DNA of 64,000 nt from Sulfitobacter sp. THAF37 (GTDB taxonomy: Bacteria > Pseudomonadota > Alphaproteobacteria > Rhodobacterales > Rhodobacteraceae), in the NCBI RefSeq assembly GCF_009363555.1, contig NZ_CP045376.1, positions 36,648-100,647 of the forward strand, given 5' to 3'. This document shows, one piece after another, positions 53,100-60,998 of this stretch. Numbering within the stretch: the first letter of the stretch is position 1; each line of letters starts with the position of its first letter. The position numbers were made by a program, and so were the translations under genes. A model generated the notes under the pieces. The model ran no database searches, was not told the DNA's origin, and worked only from the letters and a program-made list of their open reading frames with translations.

Positions 53100-54560
53100 A
53101 TGCCTGCCGCCACGGCGCAGCAGGACACCCTGCTGCGCGACCTCGGGAGGATCTGTGGCGAAAGCAATGTGGTGACGGGTCGGCAAACCGACGGATACGC
53201 GCGCGACTGGCGCGGACAGTATCCCTCGCGGCCCCTGGCTGTCGTGCGCCCCGGCACCACCGAAGACGTATCGGCCATCCTGCGGCTGGCAAACGATCGG
53301 AAATGTCCGGTCGTGCCGATTGGCGGCAACACCGGCCTGGTCGGTGGCACGCAGACCGATGACGGGCTGATGGTATCGCTTGAGCGGATGAAGGACATCC
53401 GGTCCGTCGATCCTGCGGGGCGTACCGCCTGTGTCGATGCGGGCATCACTGTCGAAGAGCTGAACCGCCAGGTTGCGGCATATGGCCTGCGCTTTCCCCT
53501 CGCCTTCGGCGCCCAGGGTTCGGCCATGATCGGCGGTGCGCTTTCCACAAATGCAGGCGGGGCGAATGTGCTGGCCTTCGGCATGGCCCGTTCGCTCTGT
53601 CTCGGGCTGGAGGTCGTTCTTCCTGACGGTCGGATTCTCAATGACATGGTCGCACTGCGAAAGAACAATACCGGATACGACCTCAAACAGCTTTTCATAG
53701 GGGCGGAAGGCACGCTTGGTCTGATCACGGGCGCTGTCGTGACGTTGACCGATCTGCCGATGACCTATGCGACGGCGCTGATCAGCGTGGGATCCATCAG
53801 GGACGGTTTGACGGCGCTGGATCGACTGCGCCGGGCTTGCGGCAGTCAACTCGAAGCGTTCGAGATCATGCCCGCGAGCTATTTGCGCCGCCTGAAGGCC
53901 AGCCGGGGGACGCCGACAGTCCCATTCTCAGAGATACCGAGCGCGGCAATTCTTGTGGAAATCGCATCTTCCTCAACTGCCGACTGCACCTCGGACGAAC
54001 AGGGGGCGACCCCATTGACCGAGCGGCTTATCGCGGCGTTGGGCGATTGTATCGGCGCAAACATCCTGGCCGATGCGGTGGTCGCTCATAATGCCAACCA
54101 GCGGGCAGAACTTTGGCGACTGAGAGACATCGCTTCGGAAATGACAAAGGGGCTTGCCCCGGTGGTCGCGGCAGATGTTTCTGTTCCGCTGAACCTGATC
54201 GAAAAGTTCGAGCCGAGCCTCGAAGACCATGTCAGGGCAATTGACCCCGATGCGCTGATCTGGACCGTCGGACATCTGGGCGATGGCAACCTGCATGTGG
54301 TTGTCTGCACCGACGACAAGACGCCCGAACACATGGCCCGTATCCGCAGCGTGATCGACGATATGACGCTGCGCTTTCAAGGCAGTTTTTCCGCCGAACA
54401 CGGTATCGGAACCCAGAAGCTGGCCAGCATGGCCGCTTTCAAGTCACCCGTGGCTCTGGACCTGATGGAGGGCATCAAGGCGGTTTTCGACCCGAACCGG
54501 ATCATGAACCCGGGCAAGGTCCTGCCGGATCGCTTACCCGGCAAGACCTACGAAAAGTAA
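53100..54560 (+). CDS. FAD-binding oxidoreductase, D-2-hydroxyacid dehydrogenase (GlcD) type
   Basis: A 486-residue PCMH-type FAD enzyme that oxidises a D-2-hydroxyacid to a 2-oxoacid. The FAD-binding part shows VVRPGTTEDVSAILRLAN, PVVPIGGNTGLVGGTQ and GAQGSAMIGGALSTNAGG. The C-terminal domain has TVGHLGDGNLHVVV, with the metal-binding His residues, and SAEHGIGTQK, then FDPNRIMNPGKV. I prefer ATG 53100; a GTG at 53070 that would add ten residues is also possible. It directly precedes a TRAP transporter, so it probably oxidises the imported hydroxyacid. Confidence 0.9.
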   Translation: MPAATAQQDTLLRDLGRICGESNVVTGRQTDGYARDWRGQYPSRPLAVVRPGTTEDVSAILRLANDRKCPVVPIGGNTGLVGGTQTDDGLMVSLERMKDIRSVDPAGRTACVDAGITVEELNRQVAAYGLRFPLAFGAQGSAMIGGALSTNAGGANVLAFGMARSLCLGLEVVLPDGRILNDMVALRKNNTGYDLKQLFIGAEGTLGLITGAVVTLTDLPMTYATALISVGSIRDGLTALDRLRRACGSQLEAFEIMPASYLRRLKASRGTPTVPFSEIPSAAILVEIASSSTADCTSDEQGATPLTERLIAALGDCIGANILADAVVAHNANQRAELWRLRDIASEMTKGLAPVVAADVSVPLNLIEKFEPSLEDHVRAIDPDALIWTVGHLGDGNLHVVVCTDDKTPEHMARIRSVIDDMTLRFQGSFSAEHGIGTQKLASMAAFKSPVALDLMEGIKAVFDPNRIMNPGKVLPDRLPGKTYEK

Positions 54561-54591
54561 GCAAACACAGCCAATGGAGAGGAGATACACT

Positions 54592-55629
54592 GTGAAGATA
54601 CAATCAAGAAACCTGCTGAGAGGGCTGGCCATCGGCACCTGTGCCGTCATGACCGCGTCGGTTGCCTTTGCTGCCGAGTACACGATGAAATTTTCGATCA
54701 GCGATACCGAGATCACGGAAGAGCACTTCACGCACACGCCGCTTCGCGCCTTTGAAAAGGAGATCGAGGAAAAAAGCGACGGTCGCATCGACGTTCAGAT
54801 CTACTGGAGCGGCCAGCTGGGCAAGACCGACAGTGTGGTCAACATGGTGTCAAACGGGCTTGTCGAAGCCATCATGGGTGCCGACGGCTTTGCGTCGCCC
54901 TATGATCAGAACATCCAGGTTCTGGGCATTCCCTACCTCTTCAATGATCGCGAAGCCGCTTACGAAGTGCTGGACGGTCAATGCGGCAAGATGCTGACGG
55001 AGAGTCTGCTTGAAAAGAGCGGGTTGCGCGCGGCAGTCTGGCACGAAAACGGCGGTTATCGGAACTATTCCGCGAACAAGCCGCTGACATCGGTAGAGGA
55101 TCTTCAGGGATTGAAGATCCGCACCATGAACAACCCCGTTCACATGGAGATCGTGAACTCCCTCGGTGCCTCGCCAACCCCGATTCCGTGGCAGGATCTG
55201 TACACCGCACTGCAGACAGGTGTCGTGGACGGGCAGGAAAACTCGCTGGCCATCTTCCGAATTCCAAAGCTGGAAGAGGTTCAAAAGCACATCATCATGG
55301 ATGGTCACGTCTATTCCCCCGGTGCCCTGTACTTCAGCAAGACATGGTGGGATTCCCTGCCCGAGGACCTGCAAGAGATCGTGCAGACCGCTTCGGAGAA
55401 TTTCCGTGACCTGAATCGGGAAATCTCGGCCAAGTCTGAAACGGCTGACCGGGCGTACCTGGAAGAGCAGGGCGTCTCCATCTACGACCCCACCGCCGAG
55501 CAGAAACAGCAGTTTCGCGAGCTGACCCAAGGCCCGGCGTTGGAGTACATCAAGGAAAACGTCGACGCTGAAATCCTGTCTTGCTTCTTGGATGCCGCGG
55601 AAGCCGCCAACGCCAAATCCGGGTCGTAG
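54592..55629 (+). CDS. TRAP transporter solute-binding protein, DctP type
   Basis: A 345-residue periplasmic binding protein. The signal peptide runs to AFA near residue 27 (LLRGLAIGTCAVMTASVAFA) and the mature start is EYTMKFSISDTE. The DctP hallmark LKIRTMNNPVHMEIVNSLGASPTPIPWQDLYTALQTGVVDGQEN contains the conserved Arg that binds the carboxylate of the ligand. I chose GTG 54592, which has GAGAGGAG eight bases upstream; an ATG 18 bp earlier lies inside that ribosome site. It is followed by the membrane subunits after a hairpin. Confidence 0.92.
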   Translation: MKIQSRNLLRGLAIGTCAVMTASVAFAAEYTMKFSISDTEITEEHFTHTPLRAFEKEIEEKSDGRIDVQIYWSGQLGKTDSVVNMVSNGLVEAIMGADGFASPYDQNIQVLGIPYLFNDREAAYEVLDGQCGKMLTESLLEKSGLRAAVWHENGGYRNYSANKPLTSVEDLQGLKIRTMNNPVHMEIVNSLGASPTPIPWQDLYTALQTGVVDGQENSLAIFRIPKLEEVQKHIIMDGHVYSPGALYFSKTWWDSLPEDLQEIVQTASENFRDLNREISAKSETADRAYLEEQGVSIYDPTAEQKQQFRELTQGPALEYIKENVDAEILSCFLDAAEAANAKSGS

Positions 55630-55638
55630 GCACCATTC

Positions 55639-55670
55639 GACGGGCCGCCCCGACGGCGGCGCGGCCCGTC
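55639..55670 (+). terminator. Intercistronic hairpin between dctP- and dctQ-type genes
   Basis: GACGGGCCGC and GCGGCCCGTC form a perfect 10-bp stem with a 12-base loop, ten bases after the binding-protein stop. There is no T-run. It has the same position as the hairpins after three ABC binding-protein genes in this window. Confidence 0.5.
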
Positions 55671-55694
55671 ATCCAAAGCTAGGGAGGAGGGTCG

Positions 55695-56234
55695 ATGGCC
55701 AAGGCATTGTTGGCGTTTTGCCGTGCGGTTACGTGGGTTCAGCTTTTGCTGCTTTTGACCATGTTGGGCGTCATGGCGAGCCTTGTTTTCACGCGTTACA
55801 TGTTCGCCTATTCACCGCCCTGGTCCGAAGAGCTTACCCGGTTTGCGATGATCTGGCTGGTCATGCTGGGTGGCGCTGTCCTGGCCTTGTTCGACGATCA
55901 TATCACCCTGTTCGTTTTCGTCGAAATGATGGGCCCGCGCGTCAGAGCCGTGCGAAACCTCGTTGTCCGTCTGATCATGATCACGACCAGCGGTGTCGTT
56001 GCGTACAAGGGCATCAAGTTTGCAGATGGCATGAGCGGTGTCGTCGCCTGGGGCCTGAACATCAACATGACCGTACCGGCATATTCGGTAACGGTCGGTT
56101 TTGGGCTGATCCTGATATTCAACCTGATCTTGCTGATCGACGACGTCGCCGTATTGTTCGGAAAACGGGCAGTACTGGTGCCGCGTCAGGATCAGGTGAT
56201 GGACGGTTCGTTCCGTCCCCAAGATGATCTCTGA
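55695..56234 (+). CDS. TRAP transporter small membrane subunit, DctQ type
   Basis: A 179-residue protein with four membrane segments, the first two at VQLLLLLTMLGVMASLVFTRY and LTRFAMIWLVMLGGAVLALF. PPWSEELTRFAMIWLVMLGGA is the conserved DctQ loop. It pairs with the large subunit 18 bp downstream. GGGAGGAGG stands just before the start. Length is normal for the family. Confidence 0.9.
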   Translation: MAKALLAFCRAVTWVQLLLLLTMLGVMASLVFTRYMFAYSPPWSEELTRFAMIWLVMLGGAVLALFDDHITLFVFVEMMGPRVRAVRNLVVRLIMITTSGVVAYKGIKFADGMSGVVAWGLNINMTVPAYSVTVGFGLILIFNLILLIDDVAVLFGKRAVLVPRQDQVMDGSFRPQDDL

Positions 56235-56252
56235 TTTGAAGGAATCCCAATA

Positions 56253-57539
56253 GTGACCATCGGCATCGTCCTCATCGTTCTGTTCGGAATGATATTCATC
56301 GGGGTACCGATTTCCTTCGCCATGCTGGCGACGACCGGTCTGTACTTTCTCAGCAGTCCGACACCGTTCTTCATCGAGCTTTTGCCGGCCAAGATCTTCG
56401 AAGGGCTGGATAACATCATTCTGATCGCGATCCCTTTCTTCCTGCTGGCTGGCGAACTGATGAGCCGGTCCGGCATGGCCGACAGGTTGATGCATTTCTC
56501 CAACCTCGTGATCGGCCGTGTGCGGGGGGGATTTGCCTATGTGAATGTCATGGCAAGCCTGTTGTTTTCCGGCCTGACTGGCGTTGCCGTCGGCGATATT
56601 GCGGCACTTGGCAAGATCGAAGTGCTGGCAATGGAAAAAGCGGGATACCCGCGTCATTTCGCGGCGGCGGTGACGGTCGCATCCTCTCTGGTCGGGCCGA
56701 TCATTCCGCCAAGCGGCGTGATCATTCTGTATTGCGCGATCATGAATGTCTCGGTCGGCGGGATGTTTCTGGCGGCTCTTGTTCCGGGGGTCATCCTGGC
56801 CCTGGCAGACATGCTGGTGATCGCGTTCCAGGCGAAGAAACGGGACTTTCCGCTATCTGATGTCGACCGGTCGCTTCCCGCTTTCGTCAAGGGTACGCGC
56901 GACGCGGCGCTGGCGCTCTTGATGCCCGTGTTTCTCATTGGCGGAATCGTCGGCGGTGTGACAACGCCGACCGAGGCGGCTGCGGCATCGGTGGTTTACG
57001 CCCTGATCGTATCAATCCTGATCTATCGGGCCCTTACGGTGAAGGAGGTCGGGAAGATCTTCATGAACACGACATTCGAGTCTGCCCGGCTGTTGTTCAT
57101 GATCGCGGGTGCGCTGTCGATGACATGGATTTTCGCGCTTGAGGACCTGGCAGGGCAGGTGGCCTTCATCTTTGACTTCGCCAAGGAAACCCCCCTGCTG
57201 CTGATCCTTCTGATCAACTGCCTGTTCATCATTCTGGGCATGTTCATGGATGCCGCCCTGGCGCTGATCCTGTTCGGACCGATCGTGGCGCCGCTGGCCT
57301 ACAGCGTCGGCGTCGACCCGCTGCAGCTGGGGATCATGCTGATCATCAATGTCACAGTGGGGCTTGCCACGCCGCCGATCGGGTACGTGCTCTTCGCGAT
57401 GTGCAGTGTTGTCAGGCTGGACTTCCGCAAGCTTGTGACCGAGCTGATACCATTCCTGATGATCAAGGCCGTGCTTTTGATCATCATCGGTCTGGTGCCC
57501 GGATTGACAACCTGGGTACCCGGTCTGTTCGGGTTCTGA
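56253..57539 (+). CDS. TRAP transporter large membrane subunit, DctM type
   Basis: A 428-residue sodium-coupled permease with about 11-12 membrane segments. Family blocks include AIPFFLLAGELMSRSGMADRLM, VASSLVGPIIPPSGVIILYCAIMNVSVGGMFLAALVPG and LGMFMDAALALILFGPIVAPLA. Translation starts at GTG 56253 with GAAGGAA upstream. The last residues (PGLTTWVPGLFGF) are the usual DctM end. The system brings in a carboxylate, likely the hydroxyacid used by the upstream FAD enzyme. Confidence 0.93.
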   Translation: MTIGIVLIVLFGMIFIGVPISFAMLATTGLYFLSSPTPFFIELLPAKIFEGLDNIILIAIPFFLLAGELMSRSGMADRLMHFSNLVIGRVRGGFAYVNVMASLLFSGLTGVAVGDIAALGKIEVLAMEKAGYPRHFAAAVTVASSLVGPIIPPSGVIILYCAIMNVSVGGMFLAALVPGVILALADMLVIAFQAKKRDFPLSDVDRSLPAFVKGTRDAALALLMPVFLIGGIVGGVTTPTEAAAASVVYALIVSILIYRALTVKEVGKIFMNTTFESARLLFMIAGALSMTWIFALEDLAGQVAFIFDFAKETPLLLILLINCLFIILGMFMDAALALILFGPIVAPLAYSVGVDPLQLGIMLIINVTVGLATPPIGYVLFAMCSVVRLDFRKLVTELIPFLMIKAVLLIIIGLVPGLTTWVPGLFGF

Positions 57540-57580
57540 TGGCAAAAGGGGCAGGCCACGCCCAAGGCATGGGGCGGCGG

Positions 57581-58318
57581 TCAGTGTTTCATGTCTTTGG
57601 TCGCAGCTGTCAGCCTGCGCCGTGAACGCGACAGATGGATGCGCATCGCTGCGGTCGCCATCACCGGATCGCCCGTGACGATTGCCTCGTAAATGGCGTT
57701 GTGTTCGCCCAGAACCCCGCTGATCCTGCCCTTGTTTCGGTCCCGCGCCATGTCGAGCGATACAGTCAACAGCCGCACGGTCTGCTCTTGGATCATGCGC
57801 AACGTATCTATGTAGAATATGTTGCCGGTCGCCGCTGTAATGGAATGGTGAAATGCCAGATCGCTTTCAGGGGTGATGAAATCGGACACGGCTTCGGTCG
57901 ACAGCCGGTCGAAGGCCGATTTGATGGTGATGAGCTGCGCATCCGTCCGGCGCTGCGCCGCGAGGCCAGCGGCAAGGCCTTCGATCTCTATCCGGTACTC
58001 AAGACATTGCAACAGGACTTCGATGTCGCCGGGCTGGACAAAATCGGCCAGCCGCTGGGACGGGCGGCGCTTGATATAGGTGCCGCTGCCGCGTTTGCGT
58101 TCGAGGATACCGTCCGCCCCAAGCCGGGAAAGTGCAACCCGGACAATGGGCCGCGAGACGCCCAGCATGCGACAATAGTCATTCTCGGAGGGCAATTTGG
58201 CGCCAACCTCCAGCGGCCCGCTGACAATCTGTGACAGTATTTCGTCATAGACATGGTCGGCCAGCGGACTGTTGGAGCCGACGCCAGTCTGGCCCTTGCC
58301 CTTGTCGCTGTCACCCAT
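57581..58318 (-). CDS. GntR family regulator, FadR/FCD subfamily
   Basis: A 245-residue regulator. The winged helix-turn-helix covers about residues 20-85 (LADHVYDEILSQIVSGPLEVGAKLPSENDYC, then GVSRPIVRVALSRLGADGILERKRGSGTYI). The FCD ligand domain has the metal-site residues in DLAFHHSITAATGN and the later EHNAIYEAIVTGD. GGAGGAGATA precedes the chosen ATG. It is convergent with the TRAP genes. A 7-9-7 inverted repeat lies 42 bp upstream of its start. It probably senses the carboxylate imported by the TRAP system. Confidence 0.9.
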   Translation of the reverse strand: MGDSDKGKGQTGVGSNSPLADHVYDEILSQIVSGPLEVGAKLPSENDYCRMLGVSRPIVRVALSRLGADGILERKRGSGTYIKRRPSQRLADFVQPGDIEVLLQCLEYRIEIEGLAAGLAAQRRTDAQLITIKSAFDRLSTEAVSDFITPESDLAFHHSITAATGNIFYIDTLRMIQEQTVRLLTVSLDMARDRNKGRISGVLGEHNAIYEAIVTGDPVMATAAMRIHLSRSRRRLTAATKDMKH

Positions 58319-58359
58319 GCCATATCTCCTCCGCACCCACCGCCATACTGGCAATTGAT

Positions 58360-58382
58360 CCTGTAAGAGGCAATATTACAGG
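58360..58382. promoter_or_regulatory. Inverted repeat upstream of gntR, likely operator
   Basis: CCTGTAA and TTACAGG form a perfect 7-bp inverted repeat with a 9-bp spacer, 42-64 bp before the GntR start. Position and symmetry fit autoregulation. Confidence 0.5.
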
Positions 58383-58688
58383 AATTCCCCAATATGAATC
58401 CTGAATTAGTCTCGTTTGGTCTGGCATGTGTCCCGATCGGAGGCCGGTGCGCTTTCCCCCTCACGCATGAAACTCACAGCGGCTACCGGTGGTGCGCTGC
58501 TGGCAAGCCGGGTTTCGAATTTGCGGAAGAGATGGACACTCTTCCCATCGCCTGGACGACGGAAACCGCCAGCTGGCGCCCCACGCAGCGGCTTTCTCCA
58601 TCTCCACAGCCAATTCCTTTGATGGTGTTCGACCAGCCCATCGCCATGACAGGCGACCTTGAACTGGTACCGGGCCTGTTGGATGGAG
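58383..58688. other. Unassigned stretch
   Basis: About 300 bp with several short open frames but no recognisable protein or clear signal. It is probably decayed DNA that belonged to the ABC ATPase remnant which follows. Confidence 0.35.
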
Positions 58689-58862
58689 TGGACGCTGGCG
58701 GTGCTCCGACAGGTCTGTGACCAGACATTCGTGATGTGCAAGGGCGAGACCGTGAAGCAGGGACTGGTCGAACAGGTATTTGCCAATCCACCGCGTCCCT
58801 GTACCCGCGAACTGGCTGCGGCAGCCGGGGAAACAACGGCCGATGTTGCAGGCGTTGGCTGA
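58689..58862 (+). pseudogene. Remnant of a peptide-type ABC transporter ATPase
   Basis: The frame reads TLAVLRQVCDQTFVMCKGETVKQGLVEQVFANPPRPCTRELAAAA, which matches the H-loop-to-C-terminus part of Opp/Dpp ATPases (D-L-A-V-V-R-x-V-C-D-R-V-x-V-M). Everything upstream, including both Walker motifs, is missing, and several conserved residues have changed. It is a decayed fragment. Confidence 0.6.
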
Positions 58863-58894
58863 ACCCGCCAGATCAGCTTGATGAAACCACCCCC

Positions 58895-59692
58895 TCAGGC
58901 GGTGTTGCCCCGCAGCCCCTGCAACAGGCTCATGCAGAGAAACACCAACGCGGCGACACAGACGATTGAAGGGCCCGCAGGCGTGTCGAGAACATAGGCC
59001 GCACGCAGCCCCGCCAACGTCGCCAGCGCCCCGATCACCGCCGCGGTCAGGGCCATCCGTTCAGGCGTGCGCGACAAGGGACGGGCGGCGGCGGCGGGAA
59101 TGATCAGCATGGCCGCGATCAGCAGCACGCCCACAACCTTGATTGCCACGGCAACGGTAATCGCCAGTGCAAGTGTCAGGATCAGCTGTTCCCGTCTTGG
59201 ATCGACACCGCTGGCATAGGCCAGATCCTCGCTCAGCGTCGCGGTCAGCAGGGCGGACCAGCGCCACGCGATCAGCCCGACCACCAGCAGCGCACCGGAC
59301 CAGATCACCGCAAGGTCGCCGCGCGACACGGCAAGGATATCACCGAAAAGATAGGCCATCAGGTCGATCCGGATGCCCGACAGGAACGACACCGCCACCA
59401 GGCCGAAGGCCAGCGCGGAATGGGCCAGCACCCCCAGCAGCGTATCCATGGCATACCCGCGCCCCGACAGCAGCGTGACCGTCAGCGCCATGGCCAGCGC
59501 CACCGCAACGGCCCCGGCAAAGATCGAAATCTGAAGCGCCAGCGCCAGGGCAACCCCGAGGATCGCGGCATGGGCGGTGGCGTCGCCGAAATAGGCCATC
59601 CGGCGCCAGACGACGAAGCTGCCCAGGGGGGCGGTGGCGCAGGCCACGCCGACGCCGGCCAGCGCCGCGCGTGTCATGAAATCATCCAGCAC
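58895..59692 (-). CDS. znuB: Zinc ABC transporter permease ZnuB
   Basis: A 265-residue ABC-3 family membrane protein with about eight hydrophobic segments. The opening DDFMTRAALAGVGVACATAPLGSFVVWRRMAYFGDATAHAAILGVAL is the family hallmark. DLAYASGVDPRREQLILTLALAITVAVAIKVVGVLLIAAMLIIPAAAA covers the ATPase-contact loop and following spans. Its start overlaps the znuC stop. It forms the zinc channel in the inner membrane. Confidence 0.93.
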   Translation of the reverse strand: MLDDFMTRAALAGVGVACATAPLGSFVVWRRMAYFGDATAHAAILGVALALALQISIFAGAVAVALAMALTVTLLSGRGYAMDTLLGVLAHSALAFGLVAVSFLSGIRIDLMAYLFGDILAVSRGDLAVIWSGALLVVGLIAWRWSALLTATLSEDLAYASGVDPRREQLILTLALAITVAVAIKVVGVLLIAAMLIIPAAAARPLSRTPERMALTAAVIGALATLAGLRAAYVLDTPAGPSIVCVAALVFLCMSLLQGLRGNTA

Positions 59693-60432
59693 TATTCCGC
59701 TGCCTCTGTCTTGTCGTGATGGTGGTCGTGCGCGTGGTCATGTTCGTGCCGGTACAGCGCGAGCGCGCCGCCGGTGCCGGTCCCGAAAAGCGCGCGGTAC
59801 TCCGGGGCGGCAGAGACGATGTCGGGCGTGCCTTCGCAACAGACATGACCATTCAGGCAGATCACCCTGTCGGAGGCGCTCATCACCACATGCAGCTCGT
59901 GGCTGATCATCAGCACGGCGCAGCCGGTCTGGCGGCGCACCTCTTCGATCTGCAGATAGAACGCGGCCGAGCCTGGCTGGTCCAGGCCCTGGGTCGCCTC
60001 GTCCAGCAGCAACAGGTCAGGCTGGTTGATCAGGGCGCGGGCCAGCAGGACACGCTGCAGCTGTCCGCCCGAAAGCGCGGACATCTGCCGCTGCGACAGG
60101 TCGGTGACACCCGCCCTGTCCAGGGCCGCTGCCGCGTCAGCCCGGGAGGTGCCGCCGGGCAACCGCAAGAAGCGGTCCACGGTCATTGGCAGGGTCCGGT
60201 CGATGTGCAGTCTCTGAGGCACGTAGCCGATGCGCAGACCGGGGCGGGTGGTGATGCGCCCCGCAGTGGGCCGCGCCGCGCCGATCAGACTGCGCAACAG
60301 GGTCGTCTTGCCCGACCCGTTGGGGCCGACGACTGTCACGATCTCGCCCGGTTCGATGGTCAGCGAAACATTATGCAGGACGGTGTGCGCACCGTAGGCG
60401 ACGCTCACTTTCTCGACGGTGACTAGGCTCAT
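59692..60432 (-). CDS. znuC: Zinc ABC transporter ATP-binding protein ZnuC
   Basis: A 246-residue ATPase. Walker A is GPNGSGKTT, the signature LSGGQLQRVLLARAL, Walker B LLLLDEATQGLD and the H-loop MISHELHVV, the classic ZnuC form. I chose ATG 60432, which overlaps the zur stop, rather than a longer frame with no homology. The protein ends in a His/Asp-rich tail (HEHDHAHDHHHDK), which could bind zinc in the cytoplasm and feed back on transport. Confidence 0.93.
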   Translation of the reverse strand: MSLVTVEKVSVAYGAHTVLHNVSLTIEPGEIVTVVGPNGSGKTTLLRSLIGAARPTAGRITTRPGLRIGYVPQRLHIDRTLPMTVDRFLRLPGGTSRADAAAALDRAGVTDLSQRQMSALSGGQLQRVLLARALINQPDLLLLDEATQGLDQPGSAAFYLQIEEVRRQTGCAVLMISHELHVVMSASDRVICLNGHVCCEGTPDIVSAAPEYRALFGTGTGGALALYRHEHDHAHDHHHDKTEAAE

Positions 60433-60944
60433 GCGTCGGTCTTTTCCGCACAGTCCGGGCAGAGGCCAAGCGCCTCGACCATGGTGCGTTCGATGCGGAA
60501 ACCAGCGGCGCGGGCGGCCTCGCCCAGGGCACCGCGGGCGGGGGTGGTGTGGGTCTCGGCCACCGAATCGCAAGCGCGGCAGATCATGAAAACGGGTGAA
60601 TGGCTGTCGCCGGGGTGGGTGCAGGCGATAAACGCGTTGAGCCGCTCGATCTTGTGCGCAAACCCGTTTGCCACGAGGAAATCCAGCGCGCGATAGGCCA
60701 CCGGCGGTTGCGATCCGAAGCCCGCGTCGCGCAGCCGGTCCAGCATTTCGTAGGCGCCGACGGCGCGGTGTTCCTGCAACAGCACCTCAAGCGCCTTGCG
60801 CCGCACCGGGGTCAGGCGCAGGCCTTCGTGACGCGACCGGGTTTCCGCCTCCGCCAAGGCAGTGCTGATGCAGCGGGCATGATCGTGCCGCTCGAAGCCC
60901 AGGGGGTGAACAACGTCTGCGGGGCGATTTTCACGACTTGTCAT
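60429..60944 (-). CDS. zur: Zinc uptake regulator Zur (Fur family)
   Basis: A 171-residue Fur-type repressor. The winged helix is around residues 45-100 (GLRLTPVRRKALEVLLQEHRAVGAYEMLDRL, then PVAYRALDFLVANGFAHKIERLNAF). The zinc-structural cysteines are in CRAC and CPDC, and CTHPGDSHSPVFMIC holds regulatory His and Asp residues. With zinc bound it should repress znuABC. A palindrome of Zur-box type overlaps its start codon, so it likely represses itself. It is divergent from znuA and overlaps znuC. Confidence 0.92.
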   Translation of the reverse strand: MTSRENRPADVVHPLGFERHDHARCISTALAEAETRSRHEGLRLTPVRRKALEVLLQEHRAVGAYEMLDRLRDAGFGSQPPVAYRALDFLVANGFAHKIERLNAFIACTHPGDSHSPVFMICRACDSVAETHTTPARGALGEAARAAGFRIERTMVEALGLCPDCAEKTDA

Positions 60945-60987
60945 ATTATAACATTCCCTGTAGGGGTGCGAATGTAATAAAATCACG
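60939..60987. promoter_or_regulatory. Two Zur-box-like sites between zur and znuA
   Basis: TGTCATATTATAACA at 60939-60953 is a palindrome with one mismatch that overlaps the zur start codon. ATGTAATAAAATCACG at 60972-60987 matches its reverse complement at 12 of 16 positions and lies 12 bp before znuA. One box per divergent promoter is the normal zinc-responsive arrangement. Confidence 0.6.
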
Positions 60988-60998
60988 CGGAGCCGCCG

